From positions 81,164,149-81,228,148 of the forward strand of contig CM053266.1 of assembly GCA_028583415.1 (NCBI GenBank): 64,000 bases of DNA. The letters run 5' to 3'. The stretch comes from Protea cynaroides (Eukaryota; Streptophyta; Magnoliopsida; Proteales; Proteaceae). Below, in pieces: positions 56,711 to 64,000 of the stretch (positions are counted from its first letter, which is position 1; each line of letters starts with the position of its first letter). The translations under genes were made by a program, and so were the position numbers. The notes under the pieces were generated by a model. That model was not told the origin of the DNA and made no database searches. It saw only the letters and a program-made list of their open reading frames with translations.

Positions 56711-58348
56711 TAAAATCTCAAGGAGAGGTTAGCACAACTGCAGCAATGTGTACTACTGGAATGGTAGTCAATCACGGCAATGAGCAGTATGTGATAGATA
56801 CAACGGATGGATCAGCCAACCAAGGGTTCGTTCATCGATTTTCTAATATGTTCGTTGCATTAAAGATTATAATGGATATAATTGATGAAGTAAAGACAGC
56901 TATCAAATCAGACCCTTACCTAAGAACGGTACAAGAAGACATCAAAAAAGGTAGAACTAACCCTGAGTTCACCTTGGACGAAGAGAAGCTATTGAAGTAC
57001 AAAGGAAGAATGTGTACCCGAAACAGAAAGTGTGGACATTAGACACTGACTGATGAAAGAAGCCCATACCACCATCTATTCGATACACCCGGGAAGTACA
57101 AAAATGTATCATGATCTAAAGAAATTATATTTGTAGAGAGGAATGAAAGCAGACGTAGCTAAGTTTGTGTCTCAATGCCTAAATTGTCAGAAGGTAAAGG
57201 CTGAACGACAAAGACCCACAGAACTGTTACAGCCGTTACAGAAATAAGCATGGAAATGGGACTACATCACTCTGGACTTCGTCACAGGGTTACCATTGAC
57301 ACCTCGAGTAGTTGACGCAGTTTGGGTGATTGTAGACCGCCTGACTAAAACAGCTCGCTTTATACTGATACGACCTCAGTATACACTAGAGAGGTTAGCA
57401 AAGCTGTATGTGGATAATATTGTTTGATTACACGGAGTACCAGAGAGCATTGTGTCCGATAGAGATCCACGATTTACTTTCAAGTTTTGGAAAGGATTGC
57501 AAAATGCTATGGGTACAACATTGAAGTTTAGTATTGCATTCCATCCACAGACAGATGGACAGTCAGAGCGTACAATTCAAATCCTAGAAGATATGCTACG
57601 AGCATGTGTAATTGATTTTAAAGGATCATGGGATGAAAAGTTACCACTGATCGAGTTCGCGTATAACAATAGCTATCAGGCTACTATACAGATGTCACCC
57701 TGTGAAGCACTGTATGACAGAAAGTGTCGAACTCCGTTGTTTTGGAATGAAGTTGGGGAACGTAGTATTGTCGGATCGGAGTTTGTTGAAGAAACTTGTC
57801 GAGTGGTCGACATTATCAAAGAAGGAGTGAGAACAGCTCAGAATCGTCAGAAGCAATATGCAGATACTTGACGCAGAGATCTTGAGTTCATCGTGGGTGA
57901 TAAGATATTCTTAAAAGTATCGCCTATGCGAGGATTGAAACAGTTCGGACAGAAAGGGAAACTAAGTCCAAGATATGTCCGGCCATATGAGATTCTAGCT
58001 AAGCGTGGAAAAGTGGCTTACTAGTTAGCACTACCACCATCTATGTCAAGTGTGCATGATGTATTTCATATTTCCTTATTGAAGAAGAATGTCAAAGATT
58101 CAACGCACGTTCTGACAGTAGATCTTCCTGATTTGACTGATGATTTGACATTTGAAGTAACACCAACTGAAATCACCAGTCGAAAGGTTCAACGACTACG
58201 CAATTAAGATATCTATTATGTTAAGGTCACTTGGAGAAGTAGAGACATGGAAGAAATTACATGGAAAGAAGAGAATGCTATGCGAAAGCAATACCCTCAT
58301 TTATTCTACTCAGAAGGTATAAACAATTTCGGGGATAAAATTTTTATA
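56711..58348 (+). pseudogene. Element C integrase with chromodomain-like tail
   Basis: A 2-bp loss near 57012 shifts the frame before the zinc finger. Stops follow at about 57134, 57245, 57427, 57869 (CGA to TGA), 58022 and 58204. The catalytic blocks (LDFVTGLPLTP, VSDRDPRFTFKFW, HPQTDGQSERTIQ), C-terminal VSPMRGLK...VHDVFHISLLKK and chromodomain-like YYVKVTWRS...EEITWKEE are readable. The TAG at 58022 is shared with B. It ends PHLFYSEG with a GT donor at 58317. Confidence 0.9.
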
Positions 58349-58350
58349 AG

Positions 58351-58361
58351 TAGGGGGGAGT
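58351..58361 (+). promoter_or_regulatory. Polypurine tract of element C
   Basis: TAGGGGGGAGT directly before the 3' LTR. Confidence 0.85.
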
Positions 58362-60655
58362 TGTAAGACCCATATCAAACTAACCCGGTCTTACTACCTT
58401 GAACCAGGTCTACCCATCATGGTCGAACCAAATGGATCACGTACGTGAAGGAGATCACGATCCCAGGTATTAAACTGACACAAAAATACTCAAAATAAGG
58501 GGAGGGTCGCATACCCAGCAAGGGAGGGTCGGACCCCCCCCCCCCCAGTATAAAAGTCAGACCCCCAGTTCTAGATGGGGGATCGGACACTTTAAGGACC
58601 AGGGGTCGACGGGATCTCCGACCCCCCTATCGACCCCCAGTAGTCGGTAAAAATAGTTCGAAACTTAAAGTAGGAAACCTTCCTAATTTCAATGGGATTC
58701 CTTCTTAATCTCAATGGGACTTATTTTAGGAGTTTTTACTTAATAAATAGGACGTCCCTAAGCCTCTTTCACTCCTTTTACAACCCTAATTGGATTGAGA
58801 GAAAGAGAAGAGAAGGAAGAGAAGGAGAAGAGAAGGAAAGTGGAGAAGAAGACCAAGGAGAAGGGATTCGGAGGAAGAAGCATACTTCTCAGGTATGGAT
58901 ACTATCTCCATGAATTTCTTAAGACCTTAGAGTAGATAATGAAGAGGGGATTATCTAGGAGGAACCCAAATCATCCACCCATGGTTAGGTTTTCATTAAA
59001 AACCAGGGGGCAAATTATGAAAGCCATATAGGTGAATAAACCACGGTTCTAGGTCATAGAACATGTGTGGAATGGACTGTAGGAGCAAGCCATAGGACCC
59101 CAAACACGAAGAATGGACTGAAGGAAGAAAAATTGACAAAACCCACAGGGGATCGCATGGGGGGTCGATGGCCAATCGACCCTACCAGACCCTGAGCATC
59201 GACCCCCAGTGTTCGGGAAGTCCAGAATAGGGGTGGTCGCACCCAGGGTCGATCAAGACTCCGACCCTAGCATCGACCCCCAGTTAGCAGCATGCTTTTT
59301 AAAGTTTGAATTAATTCTAATTAAATTCTATCGACTTGGTCAGGTTTTCTAGAGATATAATATCGATATATAGTTGATTCTTAAAGCTTGAAAGAGGACT
59401 TACGACCAAGTAAAGGTGAGGAAACAAGATCTAAACTAATTGGTTAATAAAAAACTATTTTTATTTCTTGAGTCCAATGCTATGCTGATTCTATGCGAAT
59501 ATGATTGTAATGTGCATTCAACATGTCATTTAATTTTTTATTAATTGTTTCATGCATATTTACTTTGTTGTTTATAACATGATGATGATGATGATGATGA
59601 TAGGAATAGGCATGTGGATGTATGTGTGTGGTTGGTATACTTGATGCGAGCGAGTATCAGGGGGAGGTGTCATAGGCCGGGCCTCAGCACTCTAGCTCTA
59701 TCTCTAACTCAAGTCTTGTGCATTAGCATCGTCGTATCGCCATTACTTTAGCAGAACTATTACATCATAGAGTATCAGGGGAGGTGGTCTCGGTCCTTGT
59801 AGTCTCTGACTCTATTAGGGGGCCTTAGCTCTATCTCTATGGGCGTTCTGAGGGATGCTAGGGTGAGGCCTTGGATACACTGTTTGGCATTAGGATTGAT
59901 TAGTTGCGAGCCTAGTTTGCAAGCCCTCGCAAGCAGGAGCTTACGTGTTGGTATGGCACTATACAGCAATAAACGTTAACCTTTGTTGTACAATGTTCAT
60001 GGTAGGGTGGATGGGGACGACAATAAACGTTAACCTTTGGGCGGACTTCCACACCCTGTGTATAGAGTAGGGGTCAATAAATGTTAACCTTTGACCACTG
60101 AACCTTTCTATTACGCATTACAAACTTTAAACTAGACCAAAGATGTGAATTGAATGCATGCATATGTATTGTTGCTTTGTTTTGTTTGCTCACTGAGCCA
60201 TGATGTGTGCTCACCCTCTCGACGTCGAATCTTTTTAGTTAATGATTCAGGTACTACCGTCGAAGATTATGTCAACGCTCTAGTGTACGGGCACATGGCG
60301 GCGATGGAAGTTGAAGACGAAGTGGATACGCATGACTCCTCTTCCGAGTGTAACTCATGCGTATTCGATTAGATTTTATTTTAATTATTTGGATTTAGTA
60401 AAGACATGTAATTGGTATTTTATTTATGTCTCTGTTGAAACAGCATAATTGGATATTTTAATATGATTAACATATTTAGATTTCTCAGTTCATTTTATTA
60501 TAAGACTTCCGCTATTGTATATTTACTCTGATTATGAATGTGGATGTATGAGGTTTAGATAAAACGAATATAGCCTACTCGAGATCCTGGTTGAACCGTT
60601 GATTTGTTGACGGTTCATCACACCATTCTGAATAGTGTAGAATTGGGATGTGACA
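58362..60655 (+). repeat. 3' LTR of element C
   Basis: 2294 bp, pairs with 48729-51021. Arrays at 58499-58640 and 59148-59282. The TATA region has changed to TTAATAAATAGG. Three CAATAAA(C/T)GTTAACCTTTG copies at about 59966-60095. Confidence 0.96.
60241..60372 (+). CDS. Conserved 43-codon exon-like segment, element C 3' LTR
   Basis: Behind CTTTTTAG (AG 60237-60238). Begins NDSGTTVEDYVNALVYGH and ends HDSSSECNSCVFD-stop. C's pol-end donor (GAAG|GTATAA, G at 58317) is in matching phase, giving a 1922-bp candidate intron. See 63662-63793. Confidence 0.5.
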   Translation, partial: NDSGTTVEDYVNALVYGHMAAMEVEDEVDTHDSSSECNSCVFD

Positions 60656-61810
60656 TAAATTATCAGAGAGTGAAGGCTGACCGACAAAAACCTGCAGGAC
60701 TGTTGCAGCCGCTGCCAGAACCAGCATGGAAATGGGACTGCATCACTATGGACTTTGTCACCGGGTTACCATTGACTCCACGAGTAGTTGACGTGGTCTG
60801 GACGATTGTAGATCGTCTGACTAAGACTGCTCGCTTTATAGCAATACAACCACAGTATACCCTGGAGAGGTTAGCCAAGCTATATGTGGATAACATTGTC
60901 AGATTGCATGGTGTACCTGAAAGCATTGTGTCCGACAGAGACCCACGCTTTACTTCAAAGTTTTGGGAAGGATTGCAAAAGGCTATGGGTACAAACGTTG
61001 AAGTTCAGTACTACATTCCATCCTCAGACAGACGGACAGTTGGAGTGTACCATTCAGATTTTAGAAGACATGCTTCAAGCTTGTGTAATTGATTTTAAAG
61101 GATCATGGGATGAGAAACTACCATTGATCAAGTTCGCCTATAACAACAGCTATCAGGCTACTATACAGATGTCACCTTATGAAGCACTGTATGGGAGGAA
61201 GTGTCGAACTCCTTTGTTTTGGAATGAAGTTGGTGAACATAGCATCGTTGGACCAGAATTTGTTGAAGAGACTTGTCGAGTAGTCAACATTATCAAGGAA
61301 AGAGTTAGAACGGCTCAGAATCGTCAGAAACAGTATGCAGATACTCGACGCAGAGACCTTGAATTTGTCATAGGTGATAAGGTATTCTTGAAAGTATCAC
61401 CTATGCGGGGTTTAAAACGATTCGGACAAAAGGGGAAGCTAAGTCTGAGATATGTCGGGCCATATGAGATTCTAGCCAAACGTGGAAAAGTGGCTTATTA
61501 GTTAGCACTACCACCATCTATGTCAAGTGTGCATGATGTATTTCATATCTCCTTATTAAAGAAGTACGATAGAGACCCAACGTACGTTTTGACAACAGAT
61601 CCGCCAGATCTAACTGATGATTTGACATTCGAAGTAGCACCAACTGAAATCACTAGTCGAAAGGTTCAACGTCTATCTAACCGTGACATATACTATGTTA
61701 AAGTCACCTGGAGGAGCCCAGATATAGAAGAGATCACATGGGAAGAAGAGAATGCTATGCGAAAGCAATATCCTCACCTTTTCGACTCGAAAGGTATGTA
61801 TAAATTTTGA
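60656..61810 (+). pseudogene. Element B integrase, C-terminal part with chromodomain-like tail
   Basis: Resumes right after the TSD with RVKADRQKPAGLLQPL. The catalytic Asp residues (MDFVTGLPLTP, VSDRDPRFTS) are present. A one-base insertion near 60995 shifts the frame before HPQTDGQ. The C-terminal domain and chromodomain-like IYYVKVTWRSPDIEEITWEEE are intact, apart from a TAG at 61499 shared with C where A has Gln. It ends YPHLFDSKGMYKF, and a strong donor AAAG|GTATGT sits at 61794 just before this tail. Confidence 0.92.
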
Positions 61811-61830
61811 GGACAAAATTTTTAATAAGA

Positions 61831-61840
61831 AGGGGGGAGT
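61831..61840 (+). promoter_or_regulatory. Polypurine tract of element B
   Basis: AGGGGGGAGT directly before the 3' LTR. Confidence 0.85.
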
Positions 61841-64000
61841 TGTAAGACCTGTATCAAACTAACCGGTCTTACCACCTTATACCAGGTCTACTTATCATGG
61901 TCGAGCCAAGTGGACCAAGTGCGTGAAGAAAATCACAAGACCAGGTATGAATCTGACCCAAAAATAGTAAATGTGAGGGTAGGGTCGCATGCCTAAACAG
62001 GTGGGGTCGACCCCACCTCAACAGAAGTCCAACCTATGATTTTCTAGTCGTAGGGTCGCATGACTAGAAAAATGTAGGGTCGACGGATCATGCGACCCTA
62101 CGTCTAACCCTACGATTTCAGATAGAAATCGTAAATTAGGAAACTTTCCTAATTCCAAGGGGTTCTTTCCTAAACTCAATGGGACTTATTTTGGAGGATT
62201 TTCCTCTATAAATAGGATGTCCCTTAGCCTCTTTCACTCCCTTTAGAACCCTAATTGAAAGTGAGAGAAAGAGAAGAGAAGGAAGAGAAGGAGAAGAGAA
62301 GGAGAATTTAAGAAGAAAACTAAGGAGGAAATTCAGAGAAAACTCTGAATCTCAGCAAACCTAAGGTATGAATACATTCTTCATGATTTGTATAAGAGCC
62401 TAGAATAGTTCATGAAGAGGATAGGATCTAGGAGAAACCCAAATCATCCATCCATGGACAACTTTTAAAGGAATTCATGGAAGTAATCATCATAGACAAT
62501 GGAAAGTGTGTAAAAATCATAGTTATGAGCCATAGAACAATCTTAGAATGGACCTACAAGACCACAGGATCGACCACATGCCCTCGGGAAGTCCCAGGGA
62601 GGGTGTGGTCGTACGTAGGGTCAATTGGTAATCGACCCCACGTCCGACCCTACACCCTAGGGTCGATTGGTAACCGACCCTAGGTGCTGCCCTACCTGCG
62701 ACCCTACGATTTCAGCAAGTCTAAATTTATTGGAATTAATTCTAATTAAAATCTATCGACTTGTTAGGCCTTTCTAGTGATTTAAAGGTGATTCATAAAG
62801 CTTGAACGAGGATCTACACTCAACCAAAGGTGAGGGAACAAGAGCTAAACTAATTGGCTAATAATAAACTATTTTTGTTTATTGAGTCCAATATCATGTA
62901 TGATTCTATGATTGTATGATTGTAATGTGCATATCACATGTCATCTACTATTCCTGTTATTACTGTTCATGCATATTTAATTCAGTTTACTTACAACATG
63001 ATGATGATTATGATGCTAGGAATAGGCATGTGAATGTTTGTGTATGGTTAGTGTACTTGATGTGAGTGGGGCATCAGGGGAAGTGTGATGCGGTGCGGTC
63101 CTAAGCACTTTAGCCCTATCTCTACTCAAGTCTTGTCCACTGACATCATCGTATCGTCATTACCTTAGCAGAACTATTACGTCGTAGGGCATCAGGGGAG
63201 GTGGTCTCGGACCGTATAGTCTCTGACTCTGCCAGGGGGCCTTAGCTCTATCTCTATGGACGTATTGAGGGATGCTAGGGTGAGGCCTTGGATACACTGT
63301 TTGACATTAGGATTGGTTAGTTGCGAGCCTAGTTTGCAAGCCCTCGCCAATAGGGGCTTACGTGTTGGTATGGGTAGAGCATCAGGGGAAGTGTGATGCG
63401 GTGCGGTCCTAAGCAGTTTAGCTCTATCTCTATTCTATGGTGGGGTGGATGTGGATGAAAATGGTGTTTGATCCGTTGGGTGGGCTTACACACCCTATGT
63501 ATGGAGGCGAGGCGGCCACCAATCCTTTCTATAGCACATTGTAAACTTATGAACCAGACCAAAGATATGAATTGAATGCATGCATATGTTTGTTGCATTG
63601 TTTTGTTTGCTCACTGAGCCGTAATGTGTACTCACCCTTTCGACATCGAATGCTTTTAGTTGATGATGCAGGTACCACAGTTGAAGACTATATGAATGCT
63701 CCTACGTATGGACATGTGGCGGCGATGGATGCTGAAGTTATGGTGGAGTCGCATGATTCATCATACGAGTGCAACTCTTGTGTTTTCGATTAAAATTTTA
63801 TTCAATTTATACAGACGATGTAATTGATTAAATATTTTATTTTATGTCTTAGTCAATGGAGAATAATTGGATAATTTATTATTTTATAATTGTTAGACTC
63901 TCAGTTCATTAGTATAAAGACTTTCGCTATTGTGTATTTACTCTGATAATTGTCGTGGATGTGTATGGTTTAAGCAAACGGACACAGTCTATTCGAGATC
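61841..64000 (+). repeat. 3' LTR of element B (truncated by window end)
   Basis: TGTAAGACCTG start, TATA box 62207-62213, donor CTAAG|GTATGA at 62366, motif arrays 61978-62125 and 62570-62712. The arrays are mostly GTAGGGTCG/CGACCCTAC, with one GTGTGGTCG stretch shared with the 5' LTR near 62572-62610. Two or three CTCTATCTCT sub-repeats lie at 63060-63430. The LTR end and TSD lie outside the window. Confidence 0.92.
63662..63793 (+). CDS. Conserved 43-codon exon-like segment, element B 3' LTR (candidate last exon of pol)
   Basis: Behind TGCTTTTAG (AG 63658-63659) the frame reads DDAGTTVEDYMNAPTYGH and ends HDSSYECNSCVFD-stop. Six LTR copies of this segment in the window (S, A twice, C twice, B) all have exactly 43 codons, an acceptor in front, and a Cys-rich end. 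B's pol has the donor AAAG|GTATGT at 61794, leaving one base that pairs with the two bases after the acceptor, so the frame continues. The product would be integrase/chromodomain with a 44-residue tail. Seen: signals, phase, conservation. Inferred: that splicing occurs. Confidence 0.55.
   Translation, partial: DDAGTTVEDYMNAPTYGHVAAMDAEVMVESHDSSYECNSCVFD

Larger units (their letters stand above)
48729..60655 (+). mobile_element. Element C: Tekay/Del-type chromovirus, 11.9 kb, nested in B
   Basis: Complete: 5' LTR (2293 bp), primer site, antisense gene, motif array, gag, protease, RT, RNase H, integrase with chromodomain-like tail, polypurine tract and 3' LTR (2294 bp). The flanking duplication TAAAT is perfect, and its neighbours rejoin element B's integrase. 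The two LTRs look very similar, so it is the youngest of the three. The main gag-pol frame is open for 997 codons (54049-57042), but upstream gag and downstream integrase are broken. Confidence 0.96.
42815..64000 (+). mobile_element. Element B: Tekay/Del-type chromovirus, interrupted by C
   Basis: 5' LTR remnant (42815-44262), internal region with gag, intron, protease, RT, RNase H and integrase part 1 (to 48728), then element C inserted (48729-60655), then the rest of integrase with its chromodomain-like tail (60656-61810), polypurine tract and 3' LTR (from 61841, cut by the window end). Removing C and one TAAAT copy rejoins the integrase. It is defective: it lacks the primer site and antisense gene and carries many stops. 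Confidence 0.9.

Overview
This is a stretch of flowering-plant nuclear DNA made mostly of nested LTR retrotransposons, with a small island of host sequence near 16-29 kb. The host signals are one intact two-exon Rab11/RABA GTPase gene on the minus strand (22837-25177, with a probable 5'UTR intron) and a broken fragment of a LONELY GUY (LOG) cytokinin-activating enzyme gene (19464-19773). The spliceosomal introns, plant-type Rab, LOG relic and chromovirus/Tat/copia families all point to an angiosperm. The species cannot be named from the sequence.

Layout. 1-10051: a minus-strand Ty3/gypsy element of the Tat type (D), recognised by its second, archaeal-type RNase H. It has a 26-bp minisatellite in its 3' region and is interrupted by a 2.28-kb solo LTR (S, 6831-9109, TSD GGTAT). 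10529-16032: a gag-only copia element (E, minus strand) carrying a Mutator-like TIR element. 16033-29600: host DNA with the LOG relic, a foldback MITE, the Rab gene (copia debris in its intron), a hAT-like MITE and microsatellites. 30121-41809: a complete but mutated Tekay/Del-type chromovirus (A, minus strand, TSD CACCT), apparently inserted in an old copia LTR. 42815 to the window end: a related chromovirus (B, plus strand), itself interrupted in its integrase by a third one (C, 48729-60655, TSD TAAAT). B's 3' LTR runs off the window.

The chromoviruses A, B, C and solo LTR S form one superfamily with an unusual, splice-rich layout. (1) Between the 5' LTR and gag, A and C carry an antisense gene with its own 5'UTR intron (437 and 441 bp). 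Its product resembles the putative plant transposon protein domain. (2) A and B have a short GT-AG intron between gag and protease (80 and 69 bp). Splicing would make Gag-Pol and retention would make Gag only. C lacks the intron exactly, as if copied from spliced RNA. (3) Every LTR that reaches far enough carries a conserved 43-codon exon-like segment behind an AG acceptor. The end of pol in A, B and C has a GT donor in matching phase, so the integrase/chromodomain protein may be extended by an exon inside the 3' LTR. (4) Arrays of short GGTCG-core motifs sit at three equivalent places per element: upstream of the LTR TATA box, downstream in the LTR, and just upstream of the antisense gene. 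The bases flanking the core differ by element but mostly agree within one. Together (1) and (4) suggest an element-encoded regulator that recognises its own element, comparable in logic to the VANDAL/VANC anti-silencing system. That is inference.

All retroelement genes here are damaged by stops, frameshifts, deletions or lost catalytic residues. Many stops in the antisense genes are CAG-to-TAG or TGG-to-TAG at CHG sites, as expected for methylated, silenced plant DNA.
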